Assembly: GCA_010672825.2 (NCBI GenBank)
Contig: JAAHFU020000002.1
Span: 260,001-324,000, forward strand
Reading direction: 5' to 3'
DNA length: 64,000 nucleotides
Source of the DNA: Leptolyngbya sp. SIO1E4
Lineage (GTDB): Bacteria > Cyanobacteriota > Cyanobacteriia > Phormidesmidales > Phormidesmidaceae
The notes beneath the pieces were generated by a model that saw only the letters and a list, made by a program, of their open reading frames with translations, was not told where the DNA came from and searched no databases. Shown piece by piece: positions 1-9,925 of this stretch (position 1 is its first letter; each line of letters starts with the position of its first letter). The translations under genes were made by a program, and so were the position numbers.

Positions 1-1428
1 GTCAGGAAGAGATTGGGTAAATCCTTCGATTCCCCCTGAGCGCGGAATAATTGTCACCTTATTGAGTGCATCTGCATGTTCTAGAAGCGTTGTCAGTAGA
101 GCATGTCCTACCTCGTGATAGGCGGTCATTCGTTTTCGATTGCTATCTAGTAAGGGGGTGAGGCTTAGCCCTATGGTGAGGCGATCGATCGCGTCTTCGA
201 TATCTTGCATGGTGACGGCTTCTTTCCGGCGCCGGGCAGTTAAGATGGCAGCTTCATTAAGTAAGTTAGCCAGTTCAGCCCCTGAAAACCCAGGCGTCCG
301 CCGGGCAATTGCTTCCAGGGCAACTTCGGGGTCCATTTTTTTGTTGCGTGCATGAACCTTGAGGATTTCGAGACGACCATTGTAGGTGGGTAAATCGACG
401 ATGACTTGCCGGTCAAATCGACCTGGGCGCAAGAGAGCTGTATCTAGTACGTCCACACGATTAGTTGCGGCAATCACAATCACACCGCTGTTACCTTCAA
501 ACCCATCCATTTCGGTTAGGAGCTGGTTGAGGGTTTGCTCCCGTTCATCATTACCGCCGCCAATGCCCGCCCCCCGTTGGCGACCAACTGCATCAATTTC
601 ATCGATAAAGACAATGCAAGGGGCGTTCTCCTTGGATTTTTTAAACAGATCACGCACCCGCGAAGCCCCTACCCCGACGAACATTTCAACAAATTCGGAG
701 CCTGAGATACTAAAGAAAGGAACGCCAGCTTCCCCTGCGATCGCTTTTGCTAACAGCGTTTTACCTGTTCCGGGAGGCCCAACCAATAGAACCCCTCTAG
801 GAATTTTGGCTCCAATTGCTGTGAACTTTTCGGGATTCTTCAAAAAGGACACGACTTCTTGAAGTTCTTCTTTAGCCTCTTCGATACCTGCGACATCTTC
901 GAACTGAACGCCAGTTTTAGCCTCCATCTGAAAGCGTGCTCGCGATCGCCCAAAATTCATGGCACCACCCGCACCGCTGGCCGTGCGCCGCAAAATCAGC
1001 AGTAATCCAAATATCAGCACTAACACCAGAAGCGTATTAGTGGCAATCCAGGCATAGGCTCCTCCATTCCCTTCAGGTCTAATCTCAACATCAACGCCCT
1101 GTTGGCGAAGTTGTTGAATCAGGTCAGGATTACGGCTATCCCCGGCAAATAGAAGAACCTCGCGGGGTTCATCTTCTTCTGTATCACCTTTCAGGGTGAC
1201 TTCAGCGATGCCTCGATTGGGATCAATATCGACTTGCTCAACTTCTCCCGCATCGACTTGTTCAAGAAATTCACCGTAGGTTAGTTGGTTTTCATCTTCA
1301 GCTTGGGCTAACAGAGGTGGAGGGGCCACTAAGCTTTGCAGGAGAAACCAGCTAGTCGTCAACAGGCCAGAGGCTGCTACCTGGGCAGTCTTGCGAAGGG
1401 AACCCTGTTGACGCAAACGGTGTGTCAT
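1..1428 (-). CDS. ftsH: ATP-dependent zinc metalloprotease FtsH (C-terminus outside window)
   Basis: Membrane-anchored AAA+ protease that pulls damaged membrane proteins (in cyanobacteria notably photosystem II D1) out of the thylakoid and degrades them. The 476 residues present show a hydrophobic N-terminal segment (about 14-42), a lumenal/periplasmic domain, a second membrane segment (about 123-147), Walker A GPPGTGKT near 217-224, Walker B with DEIDA, the second region of homology, and the zinc site HEVGH at about 438-442. Around 150 C-terminal residues lie left of the window. The start is ATG at 1428. Which of the several cyanobacterial FtsH paralogues this is cannot be decided here. Family assignment is certain. 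Confidence 0.97.
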   Translation of the reverse strand, partial: MTHRLRQQGSLRKTAQVAASGLLTTSWFLLQSLVAPPPLLAQAEDENQLTYGEFLEQVDAGEVEQVDIDPNRGIAEVTLKGDTEEDEPREVLLFAGDSRNPDLIQQLRQQGVDVEIRPEGNGGAYAWIATNTLLVLVLIFGLLLILRRTASGAGGAMNFGRSRARFQMEAKTGVQFEDVAGIEEAKEELQEVVSFLKNPEKFTAIGAKIPRGVLLVGPPGTGKTLLAKAIAGEAGVPFFSISGSEFVEMFVGVGASRVRDLFKKSKENAPCIVFIDEIDAVGRQRGAGIGGGNDEREQTLNQLLTEMDGFEGNSGVIVIAATNRVDVLDTALLRPGRFDRQVIVDLPTYNGRLEILKVHARNKKMDPEVALEAIARRTPGFSGAELANLLNEAAILTARRRKEAVTMQDIEDAIDRLTIGLSLTPLLDSNRKRMTAYHEVGHALLTTLLEHADALNKVTIIPRSGGIEGFTQSLPD

Positions 1429-1708
1429 AAATCGTGCCTTTAACGCTTCTCTACAGTAGCTATCGACCATTCTGCAAAGCGAGAATGCAATTTCTGTCAT
1501 AGCCATGACTAGTCTAATCCTTCCCACAAAAGCTGTGGAACTTCTCTCGACCTGTATTCAAGAGGAGGGAGTCACCTGAAGTCATTTTCTAGCAAGGGTT
1601 ACAAGGTATCTGAGGGCACAAAAAGCGCTGAGATAGATTGTGATGCTAGAATTTAGGCGTACTCGTTATGAGTTTATTTAGCTTAGTTGTAACACATAAG
1701 CGCTGCGG

Positions 1709-2074
1709 TTGTTCGGAGAGTGGTTTTATGGTGCGAGCCCTGAATACCATGGCGGTGTCAGTGGCGCGCTGAAAAATGCGCTGGATTTGATGAGTTTTGA
1801 GGAGCTGTCAGGCAAGGTGGTCGGCGCAATGAGTGTTTTGGGTGGGCAGGCAAACAGTAACGCCCTCAACGAGTTGGCAAACAGTAACGCCCTCAACGAG
1901 TTACGGACGATTGCCCGCTGGGTTCATGCTTGGGTGATTCCAGAGCAGATAGCGATTGGTCAGGCGTGGAAGGCGTTTAATGAAGACGGTCAGCTCCTCG
2001 ACAAAAAACTAGATCAACGCCTGGAGCAGTTTGTGCAAAGCCTGATCGAAAAGACCCAAAAATTACGCCAATAA
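1709..2074 (+). pseudogene. Truncated NADPH-dependent FMN reductase (N-terminus lost)
   Basis: About 115 residues match the C-terminal half of flavodoxin-fold NAD(P)H:FMN reductases: the flavin-contact motif SPEYHGGVSGALKNALD, then the SGKVVGAMSVLGG strand and a C-terminal helix. Family members are about 180-210 residues, and the N-terminal strand with the phosphate-binding loop is absent. No homologous codons precede the SPEYHGG motif in any frame, and the only in-frame start is a TTG at 1709. A 27-bp tandem duplication adds nine residues. I read it as a decaying remnant. Expression as a short peptide is possible but unlikely to be functional. Confidence 0.75.
1849..1902 (+). repeat. Exact 27-bp tandem duplication
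   Basis: Two identical, abutting 27-bp copies (1849-1875 and 1876-1902) inside the flavin reductase remnant. The unit is in frame and repeats the peptide ANSNALNEL. Absence of any mismatch implies a recent slippage event. Confidence 0.95.
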
Positions 2075-2135
2075 GCAGTCTGTGAGACATCATCAGGAGA
2101 CGTACCTTTGTTGTTGAGTTGGGGGTAATCACCAT

Positions 2136-2801
2136 ATGGTGACTTTTTTGGTAACCGGAGCTAATCGGGGCATTGGCTATGAATATTGCAGGCAACTCCA
2201 GCAGCGGGGGGATGAGGTGATTGCGGTTTGTCGCTCTCCTTCAGAAGACTTACAGGCATTGGGGGTGCGGGTTGAAGCGGGTGTAGACATCACGTCAGAT
2301 CGTGCCGTGGCGGAGTTGGCTGCCAAACTTGAGGGGGTTTCGATAGGGGTTCTTATCAACAATTCTGGGATTCTGGAGCGTGTGAGTTTAGAGACCCTAG
2401 ATTTCGACAGTATTCGCAGACAGTTTGAGGTGAACGCGATCGGGCCATTGCGCTTGACCAAAGCTCTGCTGCCCAATTTAAAGGCAGGCAGCAAGGTGAT
2501 TATGATGACGAGCCGCATGGGATCTATTGAAGACAATACATCTGGGAATTCCTATGGGTATCGCATGTCTAAGGTGGCGTTGTCTATGGCAGGTAAGTCT
2601 TTATCCCACGATCTCAGGCCTCGTGAAATCGCCGTCGCGATTTTGCATCCAGGATTAGTCAGCACTCGCATGACTGGGTTTACGCCCAATGGCATCACCC
2701 CGGAGGTATCCGTTAAAGGACTATTAGCCAGAATTGATGCTCTGAATTTAGAAAATAGTGGAACCTTTTGGCACAGCAATGGTGAAGTGCTGCCTTGGTA
2801 G
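2136..2801 (+). CDS. SDR-family NAD(P)-dependent oxidoreductase (CsgA/C-factor-like)
   Basis: Short-chain dehydrogenase/reductase of 221 residues. It has the classical cofactor motif TGANRGIGYE at the N-terminus, NNSGI after the fourth strand, a catalytic Ser in MTSRMGSIED and the YGYRMSK catalytic Tyr-Lys pair. Short C-factor-like members of this family lack a large substrate loop; the substrate is unknown. The start is ATG at 2136. It lies 61 bp downstream of the flavin reductase remnant on the same strand, so the two may once have been cotranscribed. A second SDR of the same subgroup, also with GSIEDN before YGYR, is encoded at 48250-49011. Confidence 0.9.
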   Translation: MVTFLVTGANRGIGYEYCRQLQQRGDEVIAVCRSPSEDLQALGVRVEAGVDITSDRAVAELAAKLEGVSIGVLINNSGILERVSLETLDFDSIRRQFEVNAIGPLRLTKALLPNLKAGSKVIMMTSRMGSIEDNTSGNSYGYRMSKVALSMAGKSLSHDLRPREIAVAILHPGLVSTRMTGFTPNGITPEVSVKGLLARIDALNLENSGTFWHSNGEVLPW

Positions 2802-2897
2802 GAATTCGCGAGAGGTTATCTGTGATGAGCTGTAGGCAAATGGCCGTGACTTATAGGCGGTAAGCGCTGAATGCTCGACCCCATATCAGCGCTGTTC

Positions 2898-3776
2898 TCA
2901 TAATGCCTTCTCTATCTTTGGGGGCTGTGCCAGTAAATACGAATTGTAGAGGTTCTGGAACACGATATAAAACATGGGACCTAGGGCGATCACGGGATTC
3001 AAAAAAGTCAGGCAGATCCAAATGCTGAACAGCGTATTTTTCTGTCCGAGAGATTGCCCCATTTCCTGACCCCAATCAGTGCCTCCCAGCCAGCGTCCTA
3101 GAGCAAAGTTGAGGGTGCACAGCACAAGTGCGACCAAAGCGATGGGGATGATCTTTGTCCACGGGATGGTTGATTCTTTCTCAATGAAGTGGGTTGCTTT
3201 AGCGGTGGCCAGATAAATTGCAGCCATCCATAAATAAAAGCCTGCTCCCTTGACAGGAAGTAAAGCTAAAGCCATCTTCGGGGCAAAGATTTGCAGGCAT
3301 TGTGTGATGCCCAAAGGCAGCAGCACGATAGTCAATGTAGAAAGCAGGGCCCCTCCATTAATGCCTGCGCGCTCGCCTGGACTCAGTAATGGCAAGACTA
3401 AGGGTAAAGCAATGGCAGAAAAGCTGTTGGTGACGACGACTGAAGACATCACATACTCTACTCGACCGTTTAGAAACTGAGTCATCACCGGCGCAGCCGC
3501 CGCAGTGGGGGCCATGGCAATGATGAAAGCAACAATTGCCAGGTCTGGATTGAACCAGTTTCCTACCCAGGCGGTGAGTCCTCCGATGGCCATCATCATG
3601 GCAACGATGATGCTTAACCGTGGATTCCAGACTGCTTTGGGATTGATCTTGAGATCCAGGAGGGAACAGAAGAGGATCAGCATAATGAGATAGCGGATCA
3701 AAAAGGCATAACCGTATCCCTGAGGACAAAGGATGCCAACTGCGATCGCGCTAAACAGGAATAATGACTTCTTCAT
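2898..3776 (-). CDS. BASS-family (bile acid:sodium symporter-like) transporter
   Basis: Integral membrane protein of 292 residues, hydrophobic from residue 4 on, with about nine or ten predicted membrane segments. The AMAPTAAAAPVMTQFLNG stretch and the following VVTNSFSAIALPLVLP are characteristic of the SBF/BASS fold, in which paired discontinuous helices bind sodium. Cyanobacterial and plastid members carry organic anions such as bicarbonate or pyruvate, but the substrate cannot be inferred from sequence alone. The start is ATG at 3776. It is convergent with the SDR gene (97 bp gap). Confidence 0.82.
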   Translation of the reverse strand: MKKSLFLFSAIAVGILCPQGYGYAFLIRYLIMLILFCSLLDLKINPKAVWNPRLSIIVAMMMAIGGLTAWVGNWFNPDLAIVAFIIAMAPTAAAAPVMTQFLNGRVEYVMSSVVVTNSFSAIALPLVLPLLSPGERAGINGGALLSTLTIVLLPLGITQCLQIFAPKMALALLPVKGAGFYLWMAAIYLATAKATHFIEKESTIPWTKIIPIALVALVLCTLNFALGRWLGGTDWGQEMGQSLGQKNTLFSIWICLTFLNPVIALGPMFYIVFQNLYNSYLLAQPPKIEKAL

Positions 3777-3894
3777 TATTTTGAAGGGGCGTCCCTCTTT
3801 GGTCTGAGGCTATCCGCCTGAGTGGGGCAAGGACTCACGGTGAATTTTAGAGAACATCAGGCCGATGAAGTCGTGGGCGAAAAGATCACCCGAT

Positions 3895-5334
3895 TTAATC
3901 CTTGTCGTTTTCCTTGTCCACTTCCATGGCCCCTGAGTTCAGGTTGAGCTGGGTTGTGTAATCGATCCCGATAATATCTGAGTACATTCGTACGTACTCC
4001 ACTGCGGACTTGTCCCAACTGAAATTCTGGCTCATGGCTCGCTGTTGGAGAGCTTGCCAATTTTCCTTATAGCGATACCCTTCTGAAGCTCGCACCATGC
4101 AAGTATAGAAGTCTAAGGGTTCATAGCGATCGAAGCAATAGCCTGTGCCTGTTTGGGCGACTGGGTCATGGTGCGTCACGGTATCTACTAAACCCCCTGT
4201 CCGGCGCACGATGGGAATGCACCCATATCGCATGGCAATCATTTGGCTAATGCCACAAGGTTCAAACCGAGAAGGCATCAAGAAGGCGTCTGCGCCTGCG
4301 TAGATGCGTCGACCAATCCCGTCGCTGTACATCAAATACACGGCCATGCGCCCCCGATAGCGGGAAGCCATCTCCCACAATTGATTTTCGTAGTAGCGAT
4401 TGCCGGTGCCCAACAACACGAACTGAGCGTCAGTATAGGATAGGAATTGGTCCATGGTCTGCAGCAGCAAATCAATGCCCTTTTGCTCGACCAGACGACT
4501 GATCAACCCCACCAGGAAAGCCTCGGAGTTGACCTCTAGCCCCATTTCTTCTTGGACTGTAATCTTGTTAATGCGGCGTCGTTCTAAGGTTTCTACGGTA
4601 AAAGGTTTGGGCAGTTGAGTGTCGGTTTCTGGATCAAATAACTCTGGATCGATGCCGTTGATAATGCCGCCAAGCTTGCCACTAATAAAAGATAAGAGCC
4701 CTTCTAATTCTTCTCCATATTCCGGGGTCTGAATTTGCTGAGCATAGGTGGGAGATACGGTATTGACGCGATCGGCATACTGCACCGCCGCCGCCATTGT
4801 GTTGTGGCCCTGCATATACCAAGGGCACCAGGTCATTTTCTCTAGTTTCCAGCGCCACGGCCCTTGGTAGGCCAAGTTGTGGATGGTAAACACAGTGCCA
4901 ATGTCAGAGGTCTGGTGCATCCACACTGGAATCATGCCTGTGTGCCAATCGTGGCAATGAATTACCTGAGGTTTCCAAAAATTCCAGGCAAATTCTGCAG
5001 CGCCGTTGGCAAAGAAGGTGAACCGCCAATCTTCATCATCACCGCCGTAAACATTGCGCCCATCAAAGGCAGGATGGCCGAAGAGGTAGAGGGGGACATC
5101 CGTGCCGGGCAATACTGTTTCGTAAACGGCGAAGTCGTTAAACATTGCATAGCCTGACCAAACAGGCTCTTTAGGAATGTCGACTTTGTCCGGTAAAAAG
5201 CCGTAATAGGGCATAAAAATGCGGACATCGTGCCCCATTTTGCGGAGGACTTTGGGCAGGGCCCCAACAACGTCTCCCATGCCGCCTACTTTCGCCAGTG
5301 GTGCTGCTTCCGCCGCCACAAACAGAATCCGCAT
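3895..5334 (-). CDS. glgA: Glycogen synthase (ADP-glucose type, GT5)
   Basis: Transfers glucose from ADP-glucose to the non-reducing end of alpha-1,4-glucan, making the glycogen that cyanobacteria store in the light. At 479 residues it has the usual family length. The GT5 signature [16 protein letters not shown] is at the N-terminus, [11 protein letters not shown] and the [10 protein letters not shown] motif sit in the first Rossmann domain, and [14 protein letters not shown] with [10 protein letters not shown] lies in the nucleotide-sugar domain. Cyanobacteria usually carry two GlgA paralogues; sequence style resembles the GlgA1 branch, but I am not certain. ATG start at 5334. The gene stands alone. 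Confidence 0.96.
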   Translation of the reverse strand: MRILFVAAEAAPLAKVGGMGDVVGALPKVLRKMGHDVRIFMPYYGFLPDKVDIPKEPVWSGYAMFNDFAVYETVLPGTDVPLYLFGHPAFDGRNVYGGDDEDWRFTFFANGAAEFAWNFWKPQVIHCHDWHTGMIPVWMHQTSDIGTVFTIHNLAYQGPWRWKLEKMTWCPWYMQGHNTMAAAVQYADRVNTVSPTYAQQIQTPEYGEELEGLLSFISGKLGGIINGIDPELFDPETDTQLPKPFTVETLERRRINKITVQEEMGLEVNSEAFLVGLISRLVEQKGIDLLLQTMDQFLSYTDAQFVLLGTGNRYYENQLWEMASRYRGRMAVYLMYSDGIGRRIYAGADAFLMPSRFEPCGISQMIAMRYGCIPIVRRTGGLVDTVTHHDPVAQTGTGYCFDRYEPLDFYTCMVRASEGYRYKENWQALQQRAMSQNFSWDKSAVEYVRMYSDIIGIDYTTQLNLNSGAMEVDKENDKD

Positions 5335-5472
5335 GTTGCCGCCCTTTAGAAAGTTTTTAACTTCTTCATCAGTCTACGAGGGCTTGGTTGCTCTGCATAG
5401 GGGAGTGGCTGGATTCATCCTCGAAAGATACAGGCTGGTCATTGGCTGCCTTTTTCAGGATCTAGCCGTCCT

Positions 5473-6396
5473 TTACCAGAACAGCTGGTTTAGCCAGGTT
5501 TGTAGGGGTTTCATGCCTTGGGGTTCCTGATAGTCAGGATTGAGGAGGGTGCTGAGGGCTTGCTCTAGCTGGATCAAGATTGGGTCAATGTCGGAGCGTT
5601 TAGGGCGAGATTGCTGGGGGCAGGGAATGGGGGACCCGAAGCGTACGGTTAGCGTTTTTCGGAAAAACAGGGTATGGGTGCCGGTAATGGTGACGGGCAC
5701 AATAGGAACACCGGAGCGCATGGCGTAAATAACGGTACCCCGTTTCAGGGGGAGATGCAGGTGCCCTTCCTGGCGGCCCAACCGGCCCTCGGGGAAGAGC
5801 AGAATGCTATCTCCTTGCTTGAGAATAGACTGTACAGCCTGATCGATTTGGCGCAGCTGTTGGATAGAGCTGCCGTTAGGTACTTCCTGCTGAATGATTT
5901 GGGCTAATTCTGCTAAGTCGGGACGATCTTGGCGTGCCCTGTCCATGACCGCAATTTCCTCTTTCCACCATCTTTCTAAGGGAATGACGCCCCCAGCATT
6001 GCCCACAATCCAGCGCTTCCAACGCTTGTTATAAAGGGTGCGAGCATCTCCCAGGATGTAGTAGTACGGTCGATGAGGCACCGATGCCAAAATCAAGAAA
6101 GGGTCGAGATGGCTGAGATGATTAGCGACCATCACAACCGGTTCTTGGGGAATATTCTCGGGAAATTCTACCTGAATGTGAAATAGGGTATTCACAAAGC
6201 GCTGCAGTATCCAGCGGCGGAAATGGCCATTAACCCGAGCCTTGGTTTGAGCCTCCGCGATCGCCCCAATGTCGGCTAAGGCTGCCTGAGTGCGGGCCTG
6301 TACCTGTGGGTCGCGGGCTGCTGCCACGCCTTGCCAAACTCGATGAATGACCGCTGGTGTTAGCTCAACAGCCTCGACATCAGGCCGATTGGGCAT
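5473..6396 (-). CDS. 1-acyl-sn-glycerol-3-phosphate acyltransferase family protein (PlsC-like)
   Basis: Membrane-associated acyltransferase of 307 residues that would acylate lysophosphatidic acid or a similar glycerolipid. The catalytic HX4D motif is seen in NHLSHLDPF, and the substrate-phosphate motif in LFPEGRLGR. Cyanobacteria have several PlsC paralogues, and this one is longer than the minimal form, with about 80 extra N-terminal residues. ATG start at 6396. It follows hemC on the same strand with only 20 bp between the hemC stop and this start, so the two are probably cotranscribed. Confidence 0.88.
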   Translation of the reverse strand: MPNRPDVEAVELTPAVIHRVWQGVAAARDPQVQARTQAALADIGAIAEAQTKARVNGHFRRWILQRFVNTLFHIQVEFPENIPQEPVVMVANHLSHLDPFLILASVPHRPYYYILGDARTLYNKRWKRWIVGNAGGVIPLERWWKEEIAVMDRARQDRPDLAELAQIIQQEVPNGSSIQQLRQIDQAVQSILKQGDSILLFPEGRLGRQEGHLHLPLKRGTVIYAMRSGVPIVPVTITGTHTLFFRKTLTVRFGSPIPCPQQSRPKRSDIDPILIQLEQALSTLLNPDYQEPQGMKPLQTWLNQLFW

Positions 6397-6416
6397 ATCC
6401 GTTGTCCAGTGACGTG

Positions 6417-7394
6417 TTAGCTACGGTTGGTGGCGTTAATTTCGTCCAGAATTGTTTGGGCTCCCGCTGCCCGCACCTGCTGTGCAAGCTGAGTTCCCAT
6501 ACTTTCTGCGGCAGCTACAGAGCCCTGAATTTGATTTTTAATCACGGTCTGACCATCTAAGCTGGCAACCAGACCGGTTAAGGTCAGGGTGTCATCCTCT
6601 AGAACCGTATTGACCCCAATGGGCACCTGACATCCCCCTTCTAGTTCCCGCAGAAAAGCGCGCTCGGCGAGGCAACGATAGGCGGTAACTTCATGTTCCA
6701 GCGTCTTCAGGAGGGACAGAATTTCGGTGTCGCCTTCGCGACATTCAATTCCCAAGGCCCCTTGTCCGACAGCGTGTAAAGACACCTCAGGGGCGAGGGT
6801 TTGGTGAATGCGATCGGCCATACCCAAGCGTTCTAGCCCGGCTACTGCCAGAATAATTGCATCGTAGTGACCTTCGTCGAGCTTGCGCAGGCGCGTATTG
6901 AGGTTGCCCCGAATGTCTTTAAAAGTAAAGTGGGGATAGTGGTGACGCAGTTGAGCCAGCCGTCGCAAAGAAGAGGTGCCAATCACGGCCCCTGGTGGCA
7001 GCGTCTCTAACTGTTTATCGGTGTGCTTTGCATGGACGACGAGGGCATCTGCTGGGTTTTCTCGCTCGGTCACGCAGCCCAGCATTAACCCTTCGGGTAG
7101 GCGCGTGGGCAGGTCCTTAAGAGAATGAACGGCAAAGTCGATGTCGCCTTGCAACATGCCATCTTCAAGTTCTTGGGTAAAGAGCCCTTTGTCGCCAATT
7201 TTAGACAAGGAAACATCCAGGACTTTATCGCCTTGGGTATCCATTGTTTTGACTTCAAAGGCTAAATCAGGAAACTGCTTTTGCAGTTCATCCCGAACCC
7301 AATGGGTTTGTACAAGGGCCAGTTGACTCTTGCGGGAACCGATGCGAATCGTGCGAGTCGGGGCAGCAGGTGAGGTGGAGGCCATTGAGGTCAT
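6417..7394 (-). CDS. hemC: Porphobilinogen deaminase (hydroxymethylbilane synthase)
   Basis: Polymerises four porphobilinogen molecules to hydroxymethylbilane, feeding haem, chlorophyll and phycobilin synthesis. The N-terminal [15 protein letters not shown], the [12 protein letters not shown] active-site loop and the dipyrromethane-binding Cys in [10 protein letters not shown] are all present. Length of 325 residues fits the family. Two near starts exist (MTSM and three codons later MAST); the first is used here. It heads an apparent two-gene transcript with the PlsC-like gene. Confidence 0.97.
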   Translation of the reverse strand: MTSMASTSPAAPTRTIRIGSRKSQLALVQTHWVRDELQKQFPDLAFEVKTMDTQGDKVLDVSLSKIGDKGLFTQELEDGMLQGDIDFAVHSLKDLPTRLPEGLMLGCVTERENPADALVVHAKHTDKQLETLPPGAVIGTSSLRRLAQLRHHYPHFTFKDIRGNLNTRLRKLDEGHYDAIILAVAGLERLGMADRIHQTLAPEVSLHAVGQGALGIECREGDTEILSLLKTLEHEVTAYRCLAERAFLRELEGGCQVPIGVNTVLEDDTLTLTGLVASLDGQTVIKNQIQGSVAAAESMGTQLAQQVRAAGAQTILDEINATNRS

Positions 7395-7534
7395 GGAAAC
7401 AAGGCTGGCTAAATTCGTCTAGTAGTTGAAATCGTGCAGGAAATCTGCAAGATCTTAAGGTTACCGCAATTGCTCCCCCTTTCTGCTTTGGTAAAGGGGG
7501 CTGTTACTGAAACCTTTGCCGATTGAGCCACATC

Positions 7535-8857
7535 ATGCTGAATTTTTCTTCTCGCCAATGGTCGCGATGGTTATGGGGAGTTGGCCTTGCCTTAATCGGG
7601 TGGGCATCGTTTCCTGTGATGGTGTGGGCTCAAGCCGTTGCGCCGGAGATGCGTGATCTCTTTTTAGCCGATCCAGAATTTGCCGAGCCGCGTGACCCGC
7701 TTCTGCCAGAGTTGCCGGTTGATCGCCCCCTGAGCCCTTTAGAAAAGGTTGACTTAGCGACTGCCTTAGATCGCTTAGCAGCGGACTCTGAGGCACTCTA
7801 TTTAGAGGGGCAACTAGAGCCCGCGTTTCAGCAGTGGATGCGAGAAGTGCGTCTGCGGCGGATTTTGGGCTACGCTGACGAGATTGAAGCGATGCAGCGG
7901 GTAGGCCTGCGGGCTTGGGAAAATGCGCGGACTCAAGAAACTCAGCTGTTAACCCTGCGGTTACGGCAAATTCAGGCTGATTTGCTGAGCCAAGATCCTC
8001 TAGATATTCAGCTTTTAGAAGGGGTAGCTGCGACGTTGGAGGTGTTGCGAGACATCGATTCTGCGATCGCGGTTTATGAAACCTTGATTGTGCGAGCTGC
8101 CCAAGCGGGGAATCAAGAGGAACGGCAGCGCCTGCTTGAAAACTTGGCTAGCCTTCAGGAAGGCTGGTTTCGCTTTGAAGTGGCGGGTGAAACCTACCGG
8201 AGTCTTTTAAGCTCTCTTGATAGCGACGGCGAAGATCCGCTCCGACGCGTCCAGTACTTGCAGGGGGCAATTCGCAATTACCAAGATGCCGGACAGCTCA
8301 GTACTGCGATTGGATATCAACGCCGATTGCTTAGGCAATATGAATCGACGGGCCAAATTCAAGGGATCCCGACATTAACGCTAGCGATCGCTCGTAACCA
8401 CCGCGATCTAGAGGACTTGAGCCAAGCGCAAACCTATTATCAAGCAACCTACACCGCTGCCTTAGCTCAAAACCAGAGCAGTCTTGCTCGGGATGCCGTG
8501 CAAGATTTGGCAGAAATCTATCTCAGCTTAGATAGGCCCGATGACGTTCTCTACCTGTATAACCAACAACTTGCAGTAGAACGCTTATCGTATAACGGCT
8601 ATGGTCTGATGCAGGTCTTTGACCAGCTAGGACAACTCCATGAGTCGCAAGACGAACCTGACGCGGCGATTACGGCTTATCAGGAAGGGTTAATCTTGGC
8701 TAACCACCTGGGGTACCGCGAAGCCTACTTCAAAAATCGTTTACAGTGGCTGTTGCTAGAACAAGGCAAACTCACGGTGACGCCTGCTGAACAGCACCAA
8801 ACCAATGTCATGGAGGCCTTACGTTCCCCAGATGTTTGGGAGGGAAATAATCGATGA
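7535..8857 (+). CDS. Exported tetratricopeptide-repeat protein
   Basis: Protein of about 440 residues with a cleavable-looking signal sequence (hydrophobic core GVGLALIGWASFPVMVWAQ) followed by helical repeats. Several TPR-like units are visible, for example the IAVYETLIVRAAQAGNQEE and QAQTYYQATYTAALAQNQ stretches. TPR arrays mediate protein-protein contacts; no enzymatic motif is visible. I start it at the ATG 7535, because the in-frame TTG four codons upstream adds nothing recognisable. It ends 2 bp before the convergent gene 8860-9456. Similar exported TPR proteins are common in cyanobacteria but uncharacterised. Confidence 0.8.
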   Translation: MLNFSSRQWSRWLWGVGLALIGWASFPVMVWAQAVAPEMRDLFLADPEFAEPRDPLLPELPVDRPLSPLEKVDLATALDRLAADSEALYLEGQLEPAFQQWMREVRLRRILGYADEIEAMQRVGLRAWENARTQETQLLTLRLRQIQADLLSQDPLDIQLLEGVAATLEVLRDIDSAIAVYETLIVRAAQAGNQEERQRLLENLASLQEGWFRFEVAGETYRSLLSSLDSDGEDPLRRVQYLQGAIRNYQDAGQLSTAIGYQRRLLRQYESTGQIQGIPTLTLAIARNHRDLEDLSQAQTYYQATYTAALAQNQSSLARDAVQDLAEIYLSLDRPDDVLYLYNQQLAVERLSYNGYGLMQVFDQLGQLHESQDEPDAAITAYQEGLILANHLGYREAYFKNRLQWLLLEQGKLTVTPAEQHQTNVMEALRSPDVWEGNNR

Positions 8858-8859
8858 GA

Positions 8860-9456
8860 TTAAGATTCTGATTGCTGGGAAACTTCGCCTAGGGCATATC
8901 GGGCGATCGCTAAACTCAGACGAGCTTGCTCTACCTCAGACAAGTTGTCCCATTCAGTTTGCTGGATAGAGCGGAGCGTCACTTCCAGGACTTCTCCGTG
9001 GCCATCTCGCATAGCCATTGCTAAGGGCCGAGCCATGACCCGTAAGTCTTCGGGATCCCACCCCTGCACAACATCTTGAACACAATTGACCAGCTGATCC
9101 ATCAAAGTTTGACCACTGTTGGTCGCTGCTTCGACATTGGCTGCCAACTGCCTCAGTAATTGAATGGGCATCCGAGACTCAAACTTTTGAATAAGCGACA
9201 CCGCCAAGGAATTCGTGTGGCTTGACCAGAGTTGCTCGGCCTGCTGGGAGAGACGACGCCATTGGGACTCGAAAATATCCTCAGATAAGTTGCCCGGTTC
9301 GAAGGTCGCTTCCAGCTGATCGAGATAAGCAGTGGTGGCTGGATCTGCGGGATTCCAGGGATAGACGGCTTCATCAACTAGGATCGCATGAAGCATTTCT
9401 TGCTCAATGCGGTTTTTGTGGGACAGGGAAGACACAGGGTTAATCGACTCATTCAT
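8860..9456 (-). CDS. Hypothetical protein, acidic and helical
   Basis: A soluble, Glu/Gln-rich protein of 198 residues without recognisable domain, signal or membrane segment. I chose ATG 9456 (MNESIN...), preceded on the coding strand by an AGATAAG purine stretch, over the in-frame TTG at 9516 whose extra 20 residues look non-conserved. It is convergent with the TPR gene (2 bp gap). Function unknown. Confidence 0.65.
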   Translation of the reverse strand: MNESINPVSSLSHKNRIEQEMLHAILVDEAVYPWNPADPATTAYLDQLEATFEPGNLSEDIFESQWRRLSQQAEQLWSSHTNSLAVSLIQKFESRMPIQLLRQLAANVEAATNSGQTLMDQLVNCVQDVVQGWDPEDLRVMARPLAMAMRDGHGEVLEVTLRSIQQTEWDNLSEVEQARLSLAIARYALGEVSQQSES

Positions 9457-9925
9457 GGTTCTTATCTCATCGGGATGCACTGATGGTACAAAGGGCAAAT
9501 GGCTTGCTCGTGACAAGTTTTATTTGGTTAGCCTTAGCTACAAACTGGGGAATCACAGTTCCGCAAAGTAGCGCGCATAATTTTTTGGTAGCTGTTTTTT
9601 CTGAAATTAAGTGCCCTTTCTAACGCTTGCCTATCAAATCTGGGGCCATGGCCTTGTTCAGTTAAGTTCGAGACATCTGGGTCAAGACAGGGACTGGGGT
9701 TGGGGGCTAAGGTTGACTGTATCCGAATGCAAACCGCTGTAGCGGTTCAGTCCTCTGGGGGGTCTTGTGACCGACGACATCTCTCCTGAGGGTATGTGAG
9801 AGTTTTCAGGATGTAGATAAAAATAGGATTCACCCCAGCGAGGATGATTGTGTCTAGCTGTTATGGGCTGTAACCTAGCGCAATTTGAGAGAGCTTCATA
9901 GATGGTTGCATCCCCTCACGACTGC
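9457..9925. other. Intergenic region, 469 bp
   Basis: No convincing gene. It holds the upstream region of the hypothetical at 8860-9456, one degenerate copy of the dispersed 97-bp repeat (9649-9743), and a small inverted repeat AACCGCT-GT-AGCGGTT (9732-9747) at that copy's right end. Confidence 0.7.
9649..9743 (+). repeat. Dispersed ~97-bp repeat, copy A (degenerate)
   Basis: Begins with GCCTTGTTCAGTTAAGTT, contains ACATCTGGGTCAAGACAGGG and ends near AACCGCTGTAGC, so it aligns over its full length with the copies at 32560, 44070, 47071 and 47213. The terminal ATATAGC is eroded here. Confidence 0.75.

Noticed and set aside
386-862. Long open frame on the plus strand opposite ftsH
   Set aside because: It mirrors the conserved AAA+ core codons, has low-complexity Arg/Ser composition and no start signal; the minus-strand ftsH explains the region.
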